From the NCBI RefSeq assembly GCF_000613845.1, contig NZ_BAJT01000014.1, positions 44,696-108,695 on the forward strand: a stretch of DNA of 64,000 bases, read 5' to 3'. Below the pieces are notes generated by a model that had not been told where the DNA came from, searched no databases, and worked only from the letters and a program-made list of their open reading frames with translations. This DNA is from Asaia astilbis JCM 15831 (lineage in GTDB: Bacteria; Pseudomonadota; Alphaproteobacteria; Acetobacterales; Acetobacteraceae). Of the stretch, positions 30,008-40,368 are shown in pieces (within the stretch, counting starts at the first letter, position 1; each line of letters begins with the position of its first letter). A program made the position numbers and the translations under genes.

Positions 30008-31974
30008 ATGTCCTTTAAATCGATCGTTCCGGTCTTTCTGCTTGGCGCGACGCTGCTAACCCCCGCTCTTGCAGCCGAAACGCCCCTGCATCTGTTCAGC
30101 GCCCCGACGCTTTCTCCCGATGGTCGCCTGCTGGCAACACTCGATACGGTCGAGCACCCGGAGTCAGACGAGACGCCCGTCCCATCCCTCGTTCTGCGAA
30201 CGCTGCCCGATGGCAAGGCCATCACGATCACGCTTCCCTGCAAGGCGTGTACGCCTTCCAGCCCGAGCTGGAGCCCGGACGGGAAGCATCTGGCCTTTCT
30301 CGTCAGGCAGAAGGACACCCAGAACCGTCAGATCCTGCGCGTTGGCAGCAATGGCAAAGGTCTGGAAACTCTGCTGAAATTCACGGGCTCGCTTCAGACC
30401 TTGCGCTACGGGCCGGATGGCAGCCTCGCCGTGCTCGCCATTGCAGGCGCACGACGCGATCCCGGTGCCTTGCAGGCCGGGGCACCGGAAACAGGCGAGA
30501 TCGACGCAAAAGAAGACGAGCAGCGCATCGCCACAGTCGAGAAAAACGCGCTGCACTGGCAATCGCCAGAGGGGCTCTATGTCTATGAATATGACTGGCA
30601 GAAAAGCGATCATCCGGCCTTTATCGGCACGGCAGCCGAAGGCAATGGCGATGCGCATTGGTGGCAGGCCCATCTCTCGCACTTTGCCGACGGGCAGGAA
30701 CGCGTTCTCTACACCCATGCCCTGTCACAGCAGATTGGTCTCCCTGTCGTCGCCCCCGATGGCAAAAGCGTCAGCTTTGTCGCTGGCTTGATGAGCGATT
30801 TCGGCTTTTTCGGAGGTGACGCCCTTCAGCTCGACCTGACCAGACAGGACGCCTCTCCCACCACCCTGACCCCCAACAGCAAAAGCACCGTCACCGGGCT
30901 GAGCTGGTGTAACAACCGTCTTATTGCCTCGGTGCTCTCAAGCCCCAAAACCGTCTTTCAGGCTCTCGACAACCAACCCCCTCTCACGATCAGTGATGAC
31001 GATCTCCTGTCCGACGGAGGGGGCGAACCCCGCCTGATCTGTGCTGGCACTCAGAGCGTCGTCATCCGTCAGAACTTCACAAAGGCACCGGAACTCTGGG
31101 CGGGCCCTATCGGCAGCTGGAAGCAGATCACTCATCTGAATGCGGGTCTCTCCGTCCCGGCCAAAGCTCCAGCATCAGCTGGACCAGTGACGGATTTACC
31201 GTGCAGGGCTGGCATCTCTCGCCTCTCTCTCGTCCTGAATCCATGACGCGTGGGGGCAAAGTGCCCCTGATTACCACCGTTCATGGCGGCCCTTCTTCCG
31301 CCGTCACACCGCGCTTTTTGCGTGCAAGTGGCGACGCAGCCGTTTTCCTCAAGGCGGGCTATGATCTGTTCATGCCCAATCCGCGCGGCAGCTATGGTCA
31401 GGGCGAGGCCTTTACGATGGCCAACCGGCGTGACTTCGGCCATGGCGACCTGCGTGACGTTCATCGGGGAATCGACGCCCTCGAAAAAGCAGCTCCGATT
31501 GACGAAAACCGCCTTGCTCTGACCGGCTATTCCTATGGCGGCTACATGACCATGTGGGTCGTCACCCAGACCGACCGCTTCAAGGCGGCCGCGGCAGGCG
31601 GAGGTGTCTCCAACTGGCAATCCTATTACGGCCAGAACGGGATCGATGCCTGGCTGCCCCCGTTCTTCGGCGCGTCAGTCTATGACGATCCGGGTGTTTA
31701 TGCGCAGTCGTCGCCCATTACCTTCATCAAGCAGGTCAAGACCCCGACTTTCGTCTATGTCGGCGCGAACGACGTCGAATGCCCTCCCCCTCAAAGCCTG
31801 GAATTCTATCACGCATTGCGCACACTCGGGGTGCCGACCAGCCTCGTGATCTATCCGGGCGAAGGCCACGGAATGAGAGGGCACGACCATGCACGCGATG
31901 CCCAGAGACGGATGCTGGCATGGTTCGACCGTTACCTGAATACCCCCTTTGTCCGCACCAGCCCGGCGAACTGA
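30008..31974 (+). CDS. S9 family prolyl oligopeptidase-type peptidase (frameshifted)
   Basis: An exported (signal peptide SIVPVFLLGATLLTPALAAE) serine peptidase of about 655 residues: an N-terminal beta-propeller with repeated SPDGRLLA/SPDGKHLAF motifs, then an alpha/beta-hydrolase domain with VHGGPSS, the nucleophile GYSYGGYM, the Asp in VGANDVECPP and the His in GEGHGM. The frame breaks before the hydrolase domain; one G restored at 31159-31160 gives SISWTSDGFTVQGWHL. It probably trims short peptides in the periplasm. It follows the RND gene by nine bases. Confidence 0.89.
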
Positions 31975-32016
31975 AAGCATCCTGAAACGTAGTTGTCCTA
32001 GAATTTTGGAGTCGAA

Positions 32017-33006
32017 ATGCAGAACAGAAATCGGGCAATGACGTCAGGCCTACTGACTTCGATGAAGCTGGTCTTTACCGGCATTGTGCTCGGTTGCGCG
32101 CTCTCTGCCTGTGCTCAGGCGCAGCCAGCCGAAGCGCCCCCTCTGCCTTCTTCTGCGGCTTCAACTCCTGCCCCGACGACGTCAGACAGCCCGGAATCCG
32201 CCCCGGTCGTGATTCCCCCTCTGCCCGTCCTCTCCGAGGCCGATGCACGTCTTGAAGCGCATCATCTCACCTTGCGCATGAAGAAATCCGTCTCACGCTT
32301 TACGACCTACACGCCGGAAGTGCGTCAGCGCTTCATCCGTCTCGCGCGTGCAGCCATCTCCAGCACCAATACGCCCATCGATCGGCCCCAGCTTCTGATG
32401 GTCGTCGACCGCAACCCGAAAGTGCAGCGTCTTTGCTTCGTGCTGGCCATGCCCGGCAATGCGGAATGGGAAACTGTCGGTGGGACGCCTGTCTCCACGG
32501 GTAAGGCCGGACGCAAGCTGTATTACATCACGCCGACAGGTGTGTTCATCAACACGCCGGATCGTCTGGGCTATCGCGCCCTCGGCACCAAAAACGAGAA
32601 TGGTATTCGCGGCATCGGTGCCAAAGGTATGCGCGTCTGGGACATGGGCTGGCACAAGGCCGTCAAAGGCTGGCGCCCCGACCATGAGACCGGGGATATC
32701 CGCCTCGAAATCCATGCGACCGATCCAGATTTTCTCGAGCAACGTCTGGGTCATCCGGCATCGGAAGGCTGCATTCGCATCCCCGCCACGATGAACGTGT
32801 TTCTGGACAAAAACGGCCTGCTCGATGTGCAGTACGAACAGGCCGCCAGCTATGACGGTCGCTTCCGCGCCCTGCTGCCCAAAGACCGCACGCCCTCTCC
32901 CATTGCAGGCGATGCTCTGGTTGTCGTCGACTCAGCCGAAGCGGTTCAGGCCATCTCATCGGCAAGCGTCGGTCACCAGCCTCTCAGCGAACATCACGAA
33001 GGCTGA
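32017..33006 (+). CDS. L,D-transpeptidase family lipoprotein (YkuD domain)
   Basis: A 329-residue lipoprotein. The signal ends in a lipobox (ALSAC, Cys32), then a Pro/Ala/Ser-rich linker and a YkuD catalytic domain from about residue 115. The active-site motif is HPASEGCIRIP, with His246 and nucleophile Cys252. Such enzymes make 3-3 cross-links in peptidoglycan or attach proteins to it. ATG 32017 follows a GGAG six bases upstream. The gene converges with and slightly overlaps the LysR gene at its 3' end. Confidence 0.87.
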   Translation: MQNRNRAMTSGLLTSMKLVFTGIVLGCALSACAQAQPAEAPPLPSSAASTPAPTTSDSPESAPVVIPPLPVLSEADARLEAHHLTLRMKKSVSRFTTYTPEVRQRFIRLARAAISSTNTPIDRPQLLMVVDRNPKVQRLCFVLAMPGNAEWETVGGTPVSTGKAGRKLYYITPTGVFINTPDRLGYRALGTKNENGIRGIGAKGMRVWDMGWHKAVKGWRPDHETGDIRLEIHATDPDFLEQRLGHPASEGCIRIPATMNVFLDKNGLLDVQYEQAASYDGRFRALLPKDRTPSPIAGDALVVVDSAEAVQAISSASVGHQPLSEHHEG

Positions 33007-34049
33007 TCGGCATCCGGGTCGCCGTCACGTAAGGGTGGTGACAATCCGGGAAAGGCCGCCTCAAGTGCTTGGGCGACCACGCGTGCAGCCATCGGTAAAG
33101 ATCGAGCCTGATCGACACAGAAGCTTAGCTCGAAGGGTCTGATCTTGCGGTTGGAAAACGGGACGAAGGCTAGGGACCCGCTTCGCACGTCCTGCACGAC
33201 ATCCACATAGCTCAGGATACTGATCCCGACCCCGTTGCGAATGAGCGATTTGATCATCTCGATATCGTCTGACTCGCATACCGAATTAAGCGCCTGACCT
33301 GTCTCGGATACCAGCCACTCAATCTTCTGCGCGAGCGCGAGCGGCGCAGAAGGAGCAATGACATCATACGAAGCGCAGAGACTGAAACGGGCCTCATCCA
33401 GCTTCGCCAACGGATGGTCCGGTCGCGTGACCAGCCCAAGGGGGAAGACAGCTCTCGCCCTGACAGAAAGCCGCGCTGTCGCCGAAGGATCGAAGATCAG
33501 AGCCAGATCGCCTCGCCCCTCAATCAGGGCTGGCGCTATGTCATGGTTGGTCATCACGCGGACGGAGAGCGAAATACCCGGATGGGTCACGCGCAGGGCA
33601 GCGATCACCTCAGGCACCATGCCACGTGCCATCGCTTCAGGGATGAGGAGCGTGACGTGACCGCGCTTCAGCCCCTTCAGATCGTCAATCTGAGCACGAC
33701 AATCCTGGAACTCACGATGCCACCGCTTTGCCTGTACCAGCAAAACAGCCCCCGATGAGGTCAGTCTGAGGCCCGATGGCAGGCGCTCGAACAGGGATGT
33801 CCCGAGAGCCTCCTCGCCCAGAAGGATCTGACGATCGATCGAGGAGGCGGAAATCCCCAATGCGTCGGAAGCCCGCCGGATCGATCCATGCTGCGAGACG
33901 GCCATGAAGTAGCGCAGAAAACGCGTAAAGACGGGCAAAAGGGTGCTCTCATTTTTGGAACGGGAAAGACGATATTTCGATATATCATCGAACGCAGCGC
34001 TTGTGAGAGGTTTGATACGCCCGTCTTCTTCTCCTGCATTATCCGGCAA
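32994..34049 (-). CDS. LysR family transcriptional regulator
   Basis: An N-terminal winged helix (FLRYFMAVSQHGSIRRASDALGISASSIDRQI) is followed by a periplasmic-binding-fold effector domain, about 300 residues in all. The only in-frame start is TTG 34049, nine bases from the divergent Rieske gene. A more natural start would be ATG 33952 if one C were missing in the CCC of the coding strand just after it; this would also leave room for a promoter. It likely controls the adjacent oxygenase gene, a common arrangement for LysR proteins. Coordinates given follow the open frame. Confidence 0.85.
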   Translation of the reverse strand: MPDNAGEEDGRIKPLTSAAFDDISKYRLSRSKNESTLLPVFTRFLRYFMAVSQHGSIRRASDALGISASSIDRQILLGEEALGTSLFERLPSGLRLTSSGAVLLVQAKRWHREFQDCRAQIDDLKGLKRGHVTLLIPEAMARGMVPEVIAALRVTHPGISLSVRVMTNHDIAPALIEGRGDLALIFDPSATARLSVRARAVFPLGLVTRPDHPLAKLDEARFSLCASYDVIAPSAPLALAQKIEWLVSETGQALNSVCESDDIEMIKSLIRNGVGISILSYVDVVQDVRSGSLAFVPFSNRKIRPFELSFCVDQARSLPMAARVVAQALEAAFPGLSPPLRDGDPDADQPS

Positions 34050-34057
34050 GGCGCCTC

Positions 34058-35098
34058 ATGTCCGAAACTCTCGATCGCCCGATTCAACTGCCGCGCCAAT
34101 GCAGCTTCGATGCCGCTGACTGGGCGATCCTCTCGCGCTTCTGGTATCCGGTCGCGCTCTGTCGCGATATCGGCACTGCCCCCGTTGCCGCAACGCTGCT
34201 CGACGAAACGCTGGTCGTGTATCGATCGGGAGACGAGATCGTCATAGCCCAGGACCTCTGCCCTCATCGCGGAGTCCCACTCAGCATGGGATCGGGTGAC
34301 GGCGAAACCATCGCCTGCGCCTATCATGGTTTCCGTTTCGGAGAGGCCGGTCGCTGCGTGCGTGTCCCGGCCCATCCCAGCTCCGCCATTCCCAACAAGC
34401 TTCATCTGAAAACCTATCCAGTAAAGCAGCTCTACGGTCTGGTCTGGACGTGTCTCGCAGGAGACACATCGCAGGATGTGCCTGACATGCCGCACTGGAA
34501 CGATCCGTCCTATCAGCAGATCACCTGCCCCTGGATCGATATCGCCGGTTTCGCTGGCCGTCAGGTCGAAGGATTTCTGGACGTGGCGCATTTCGCCTTC
34601 GTCCATACCGATACCTTTGCCGATCCTGAGAACCCTGTCGTTCCCTCCTACGTGCCCAAACGGACCGAAACCGGGTTCGAGGTCGAATATCGCAGTTCAG
34701 TTGGCAACTACCCCATTGGCGTGGACGGGCGTGCACCGGAGGGGTTCGAATGGCTTCGCCATTTCCGCACATCTCTCCCATTCACCGCGACGCTCGAAAT
34801 CCATTTTCCCGAAGATGGGCGTCTCGTCATCATGAATGCGGCCTCCCCCGTCTCGGCCCGCAAGACACGGATGTTTGCCCCGATCTGTCGCAATTTCGAC
34901 ACCGATATTCCGGTCGAGGCGGTCTATGAGTTCAACCGGCTTGTCTTTGAGGAAGACCGTCTTCTGGTCGAGGCGCAAAAGCCCGAATGCCTGCCTCTGG
35001 ACCCAACATTCGAAGCCCATATCATGGCCGACCGGAGTTCGATTGCCTATCGCAAGGGATTGCGCGATCTCGGGCTGAGCCGCTTTTTCATCTCCTGA
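34058..35098 (+). CDS. Rieske-type aromatic ring-hydroxylating oxygenase, alpha subunit
   Basis: A 346-residue iron oxygenase. The Rieske 2Fe-2S ligands are in CPHRG and CAYHGF (about residues 68-90). The mononuclear iron site region reads GFLDVAHFAFVHTDTF, with the D-x2-H-x4-H pattern. Size and layout match VanA/TsaM-like O-demethylases or monooxygenases rather than dioxygenases with small beta subunits. No reductase partner gene is nearby, so electrons must come from elsewhere. The divergent LysR gene probably regulates it. Substrate not predictable. Confidence 0.88.
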   Translation: MSETLDRPIQLPRQCSFDAADWAILSRFWYPVALCRDIGTAPVAATLLDETLVVYRSGDEIVIAQDLCPHRGVPLSMGSGDGETIACAYHGFRFGEAGRCVRVPAHPSSAIPNKLHLKTYPVKQLYGLVWTCLAGDTSQDVPDMPHWNDPSYQQITCPWIDIAGFAGRQVEGFLDVAHFAFVHTDTFADPENPVVPSYVPKRTETGFEVEYRSSVGNYPIGVDGRAPEGFEWLRHFRTSLPFTATLEIHFPEDGRLVIMNAASPVSARKTRMFAPICRNFDTDIPVEAVYEFNRLVFEEDRLLVEAQKPECLPLDPTFEAHIMADRSSIAYRKGLRDLGLSRFFIS

Positions 35099-35235
35099 AA
35101 ATCGGCCCAGCGCCGGGCCGCGCATTGCGTGCATATCTCCCGAGATAAAAGAACATATTCTCTTGGCAACGTGCCGCTTGCATCCGCCTCTTCGGTAGCC
35201 TCCTCTGGCGAGAGAGAACGGGAGAAAACCGAATC

Positions 35236-36643
35236 ATGGTGACGTCCAGAACTGAGCACGATCTTCTTGGCACGCGTGAGGTCCCGACAGAGGCCTATTA
35301 CGGCATCCATACCCTGCGCGCCGTGGAGAATTTTCCAATCACGGGACGCAAGATCAGCGCCTATCCCGAACTCATCAATGCGCTTGCCGCAATCAAGCAG
35401 GCCGCCGCGCTGAGCAACCGGGATCTGGGGCTCCTCGATGCCACCAAAGCGCAAGCCATCGTCGCTGCCTGCGAGGATGTGCGAAGTGGCAAGCTGCACG
35501 AGCAGTTCGTGGTGGATGTCATTCAGGGCGGGGCAGGCACCTCGACCAACATGAACGCCAACGAGGTCATCGCCAATCGGGCGCTGGAACATCTGGGCCG
35601 TCAGAGAGGCGAGTATAGCGCTCTGCACCCCATCGATCACGTCAATATGGGCCAGAGCACCAATGACGTGTATCCAACCGCCCTGCGCATCGCGACCATC
35701 CATGCGTCAATCATCTGACCGACGCCATGGCTGTGCTGCGCGCGGCCTTTACCGCCAAGGCCGTCGAATTTCATGACATCCTGAAAATGGGTCGTACCCA
35801 GTTGCAGGACGCCGTCCCCATGACGCTGGGGCAGGAATTTCAGACTTATGCCGTCATGCTCGATGAGGACCAGAAACGCCTCAACGAGGCGATCCTTTTG
35901 ATCAAGGAAGTCAACCTAGCGGCACCGCCATCGGTACGCGCATTGCAAGCCATCCGGATTTTGCAAACACGATCTGCACGCATCTCAACCAGATCACAAA
36001 CCTTCAACTCCTGACTGCCAGCGACCTCATCGAAGCGACACAGGATTGCGGGGCTTTTGTTCAGGTTTCCGGGGTTCTCAAACGCTTTGCCGTCAAACTC
36101 TCGAAGATCTGCAATGACCTTCGCCTGCTCTCTTCAGGCCCCCGTGCAGGACTGAACGAAATCAACCTCCCTCCGATGCAATCGGGCTCGTCCATCATGC
36201 CGGGCAAGATCAACCCGGTCATTCCTGAGGTCGTCAATCAGGTGGCGTTCGAGGTGATCGGCAACGACCTGACCGTCACGATGGCTGCTGAAGGAGGGCA
36301 GCTCCAGCTCAACGCCTTCGAGCCGATTATTGCCCATAGCCTGTTCAAGAGCCTGACCCATCTCCATGCGGCATGCCTCACCCTTGAATCGCGCTGCATT
36401 CGCGGCATCACGGCCAACAAGGCCCAGCTCGAAGCGATTGTGGCGAACTCGATCGGTATCGTGACCGTGCTCAATCCCTTTATCGGCTACGAGACTGCTA
36501 CCGCCGTCGCTCTGGAAGCTCATCGTTCCGGTCGTGGCGTGATCGAAATCGTCCGCGAACGCCAGCTCGTACCCGAAGAGACACTGGAAAAAATCCTTAG
36601 CCCCGAAGGGCTGTGTCATCTTCACAAAGCCGAGCCTGTCTGA
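35236..36643 (+). CDS. aspA: Aspartate ammonia-lyase (two frameshifts)
   Basis: Fumarase/aspartase-superfamily enzyme converting aspartate to fumarate and ammonia, about 470 residues when repaired. N-terminal EHDLLGTREVPTEAYYGIHT and the GGAGTSTNMNANEVIANRA and NMGQSTNDVYPTA blocks fit AspA; the catalytic loop SGSSIMPGKINPV is at about 36184-36220. Two one-base deletions, near 35709-35715 and at 35919 (CTAGC should be CTAGGC), split it into three frames; repair gives INLTDAM and NLGGTAIGTR. The start ATG is 35236. The YYGIHT signature distinguishes it from fumarase FumC. Confidence 0.9.
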
Positions 36644-36686
36644 AGAGAGGGAATTTCAGCGTTCCACCCCAGTTTTCCGCAGCGCC

Positions 36687-36718
36687 GTTGCCCTTTGACT
36701 TCTTATACCGAGGGCAAC
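36687..36718. terminator. Inverted repeat between convergent aspA and mgtC
   Basis: GTTGCCCT (36687-36694) and AGGGCAAC (36711-36718) form a perfect 8-bp stem with a 16-base loop, about 45 bases past aspA and 50 before the mgtC stop. No clear T-run follows on either strand, so it is only a candidate bidirectional terminator. Confidence 0.35.
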
Positions 36719-36768
36719 ACCTGCCCCCCTTAAAAAAAGAACTGGGCAGCCACCTGCTCAGGCTCGGT

Positions 36769-37482
36769 CTAGTCGAATGACTCATCGGGTTTCCCGCTCC
36801 AGGCAGCCTGAACACCGGGAACACGCATTAGAGCTGTGATGACTTCATCCGGTGTTTTCTTGCCGCGCACATGGATTGTGAGAAAGAGGTTTTCGGTGTG
36901 ACGCTCCTGAGAAACATGGCCGAGTATGAAATCAAGCCTCGTCAGGGCATCGCCGACTCCGTCGACAAAATCACCATTGGCATCACCACGCACGCTCACC
37001 TTAAATCCGTGGCGTGAGGCACGCGGCAGACGCCTTAGCCAGACCGGGGTGAGGAACATGATGATGAGGTAGCCGACAGCCGTCAGAAGCGCTACGGTCG
37101 CCATGCCTGCACCGCACGCCATACCGATTGCTGCCGTAAGCCAGACCGAGGCCGCCGTCGTGAGACCACGCACGGTATCACGACGCATGAAAATGACCCC
37201 ACCGCCGATAAAGCCGAGACCAGACACGATCTGGGCAGCCACACGCGACGGATCGACCACAACGCGTCCCGGCGACAGGACATCATCGAAACCGTATTTC
37301 GAGATAAGCATAAACAGCGCGGCCGAGACACCAACGAGCGTATACGTGCGAAAGCCCGCAGCTTTTTGTCTGTACTCCCGTTCGAGTCCGACCAGAGCGG
37401 ACAGGAAGAAAGCGAGGCCCAACTCCTTGAGCTGGAGCAGCCCCTCACCTGGAATATGCGCAAACAGCCCCATCGCCTGCAT
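36769..37482 (-). CDS. MgtC/SapB family membrane protein
   Basis: A 237-residue protein with four or five N-terminal helices carrying the MgtC hallmark FFLSALVGLEREYRQKAAGFRTYTLV and AAQIVSGLGFIGGGVIF followed by RGLTTAASVWLTAAIG. The last ~80 residues form a soluble ACT-like domain (FKVSVRGDAN...VSQERHTENLFLTIHV). Members influence magnesium homeostasis and, in pathogens, F-ATPase activity. It is convergent with aspA and divergent from dnaB. The start is ATG 37482. Confidence 0.88.
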   Translation of the reverse strand: MQAMGLFAHIPGEGLLQLKELGLAFFLSALVGLEREYRQKAAGFRTYTLVGVSAALFMLISKYGFDDVLSPGRVVVDPSRVAAQIVSGLGFIGGGVIFMRRDTVRGLTTAASVWLTAAIGMACGAGMATVALLTAVGYLIIMFLTPVWLRRLPRASRHGFKVSVRGDANGDFVDGVGDALTRLDFILGHVSQERHTENLFLTIHVRGKKTPDEVITALMRVPGVQAAWSGKPDESFD

Positions 37483-37600
37483 GATACCCTCTCCTTAATA
37501 CTGCCCCTTCTCAGGGAAGCAGGGAGTATTGCTCACCCGCCACGCATGCGACAGTCTCTCGGCTTGCTCGAATCGGCTGCGCCCATGATAGAGGGACGCT

Positions 37601-39105
37601 GTGACTATGACCGATGCATCCAAACAATCCGTGGCCGATGATGGCCTGACTGCGCTCTTGCGCCGCTCGCCTCCGGCCAACCCGGAAGCCGAGCGCGCTC
37701 TGCTGGGCGCCCTCCTGACCAATAACAAGGCGTATGAACGCGTCTCCGATTTTCTCGTCGCAGCGCATTTTGCCGATCCGCTGCATGGGCGGATTTTCGA
37801 AGCCATTGCGCGCCGTATCGACCGCGGAATGCTAGCGGACCCCATCACCATGCGGGCGGAGTTCGAGCATTCCGGTCTGCTGGATGAGGTAGGCGGCCCG
37901 CAATATCTGGGCCAGCTGCTGATGGCGATGGTGGGTATCGTCAATGCGGGCGATTACGGGCGCGCCATTCACGACGCCTGGATACGTCGCAGCTCATCGA
38001 TATCGGCGAGAACGTCGTCAATAACGCCTATGGTGCTCGCGCCGATCTTGAAGGCGGCGACCAGATCGCTGCCGCCGAAGAAACGCTCTTCAAGCTGGCA
38101 ACCGACAAGGGACAGGATGGCGGGTTCGTCACCTTCGAACGCGCCCTGACCGGGGCGCTTCAGGTTGCCGAGCAAGCTTTTCAGCGCACAGGCGATGTCA
38201 GCGGTCTGACATCAGGCCTGCGCGACTTCGACAAGAAGACCGGTGGCCTTCACCCTTCGGATCTGCTGATCCTGGCCGGGCGGCCTGCCATGGGCAAAAC
38301 GGCCCTTGCAACGAAAGTCGCCTTCTCTGCAGCACAGGCGCTGTTGCGCGAGGCCGAGGATAAAGGGACGAAACCGCGCGGCGCCGTCGCGATCTTCTCG
38401 CTCGAAATGTCGGCCGAGCAGCTGGCTACCCGTATTCTGTCCGAGCAATCGGAAGTCTCCGGCGAGAAGATCCGTCGTGGCGACATTGGCCAGCGCGAGT
38501 TTGATCGCTTTGTCCGCGTCTCGCGCGAATTGTCGGAACTGCCTCTGCATATCGACGACACTCCGGCCATTTCCCTTTCCGCCATGCGAACGCGCTGCCG
38601 CCGTCTTGCCCGTACAAAGGGCCTCAGCCTGGTCGTCGTCGATTATCTTCAGCTCATGCGCCCTGCGATCGGCACAAAACCCGAAAGCCGTGTGCTCGAA
38701 ATCTCGATGATCACGCAGGGGCTCAAGGCCATCGCCAAGGAACTGGCCGTGCCCGTCATTGCGCTCTCCCAGCTCTCCCGTCAGGTGGAGTCGCGCGAAG
38801 ACAAGCGCCCGATGCTCTCGGATTTGCGTGAATCAGGCTCGATTGAGCAGGACGCCGACGCCGTGATGTTCGTCTATCGCGACGAATATTACTTGCAGCA
38901 GCGCATGCCGAAAGACAGCGCCTATGAGAGCATGGATAAATACCAGGTCGCCATGGAAGAATGGCAGCGCAAGATGGCGCTCGTGCATAACAAGGCAGAG
39001 CTCATCCTCGAAAAGCAGCGTCATGGACCCACAGGCACCATTCCGCTCTATTTCGAAGGCGAATTCACCCGCTTTGGCGATCTGGATATGGTCCACGACG
39101 TCTGA
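37601..39105 (+). CDS. dnaB: Replicative DNA helicase DnaB (frameshifted)
   Basis: Hexameric helicase of the replication fork, about 501 residues when repaired. The N-terminal primase-interacting domain (PPANPEAERALLGALL, DYGRAIHDAWIRR) is followed by the RecA-like motor: Walker A GRPAMGKTALA, IFSLEMSAEQLATRIL, Walker B LSLVVVDYLQLM and LRESGSIEQDADAVMFVYRDEYY. One C missing at 37990 breaks the frame; repair reads RRQLIDIGENVVNNAYGA. Because the gene is essential, this break must be an error in the sequence. The start is GTG 37601 with AGGG just upstream, or ATG 37607. Confidence 0.94.
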
Positions 39106-39274
39106 AGCGAAAAGGCAAACTAGAGAGCGCTTTTCCCGCCGGGAGAGCGAAAATACATCGTCTCAACGAGACGTTCGCTCTCCACTGAGATTGCAGTCGG
39201 GCACGGCGACAATCCCGGATTTATCTTCCGATGCCAGACGGAAATACTCTCGGGGCAGAAACCTAAGGGTCTTG

Positions 39275-39295
39275 AGGGCGCGCTTACCGCGCCCT
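39275..39295. terminator. GC-rich hairpin between convergent dnaB and aldo/keto reductase genes
   Basis: AGGGCGCG (39275-39282), five-base loop CTTAC, CGCGCCCT (39288-39295): a perfect 8-bp stem nine bases past the reductase stop. It sits between two genes that converge, as expected for a shared terminator, but lacks a T-tract. Confidence 0.5.
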
Positions 39296-39303
39296 GCTCC
39301 CCC

Positions 39304-40173
39304 TCAGAATTCGGCCGTGTCGGGATCGGGTCCGGTACGGCCATCGGCACGGTCGAGCGTAGCAATCCGCTGCATGTCATCTTCATCGAGGCGGAAATCG
39401 AAAACGTCGAGATTTTCATCGAGCCGCTTCGGATTAGCCGATTTCGGAATCACGATATTGCCGAGTTCAAGATGCCAGCGAAGTGTCACCTGACCGGGTG
39501 TCTTGCCGTGCTTCTTGGCGATGCTCGTCACGATCTCACCATCAAGCCCTGCACCGCGTCCGAGCGGGCTCCAGGCTTCAGTGCGGATATCCAGTGACTC
39601 GTTGAACGCCCGCAATTCTTTCTGCTGGAACGACGGATGCAACTCGATCTGGTTGAGTACCGGCTTGACCCCGGTCTCCTCGATCAGCTGCGTCAGATGT
39701 GCGGGCTGAAAATTGCACACGCCGATGGACCGGATCCGGCCCTCGTTCTTGAGCTCGATCAGCGCTTTCCAGCTCTCGGCGGTCAAGCCCGTTTTCGGCA
39801 TGGGCCAGTGAATCAGATAGAGGTCCACAACGTCACGTCGCAGTTTACGGGCACTTTCATCGAAAGCGCGCATTGCCTTATCGTATCCCAAATCGGCAGC
39901 CCATAGCTTGGTCACGGCATACAGATCGGGGAAATCCTGCAAAGCATCACCGACGCCGCTCTCATTGCCATAGAACGAGGCCGTGTCGACCATCTTATAA
40001 CCGGCTTTGGCCGCGTAACGCACGATCTCCGCCGTCTCGTCTGCGGGCGTCTTGTAAACGCCAAGACCGAATTGCGGGATCTGGGTTCCGTCGTTGAGCT
40101 GCAGAGACACTTGCTGCCCATCAGCGCTTGATGTGGTGGAGGCCTGATGGGGGGTAACGTTACTGCTAGACAT
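39304..40173 (-). CDS. Aldo/keto reductase
   Basis: A 289-residue NADPH-dependent carbonyl reductase of the 2,5-diketo-gluconate reductase type. Seen: IPQFGLGVYKTPADET, the catalytic Asp/Tyr in MVDTASFYGNESGVG, LYLIHWPMP with the active-site His, IGVCNFQPAHL, and the cofactor loop VIPKSANPKRLDENL. The ATG at 40173 has an AAGGAG box eight bases upstream; the longer frame lacks one. Such enzymes reduce keto-sugars and aldehydes, which would suit an acetic acid bacterium, but the true substrate is not indicated. Confidence 0.92.
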   Translation of the reverse strand: MSSSNVTPHQASTTSSADGQQVSLQLNDGTQIPQFGLGVYKTPADETAEIVRYAAKAGYKMVDTASFYGNESGVGDALQDFPDLYAVTKLWAADLGYDKAMRAFDESARKLRRDVVDLYLIHWPMPKTGLTAESWKALIELKNEGRIRSIGVCNFQPAHLTQLIEETGVKPVLNQIELHPSFQQKELRAFNESLDIRTEAWSPLGRGAGLDGEIVTSIAKKHGKTPGQVTLRWHLELGNIVIPKSANPKRLDENLDVFDFRLDEDDMQRIATLDRADGRTGPDPDTAEF

Positions 40174-40368
40174 GGGGTGCTCCTTACAAACGCATCCAGA
40201 CTGAAAGCCTTTCAATCTAGCGGACTGCCCCCTGTCGGGTTGCACAGCGACCATGAAATCCATTCACCAATCCGTGAACCACAGGATGGTCGCGATATTC
40301 CCAGCCACAAAAACTCTTCGTTGCTCGAGGTTCTTGGACGAACGAGTTTGTGTTAGGAACGAGTTGTC

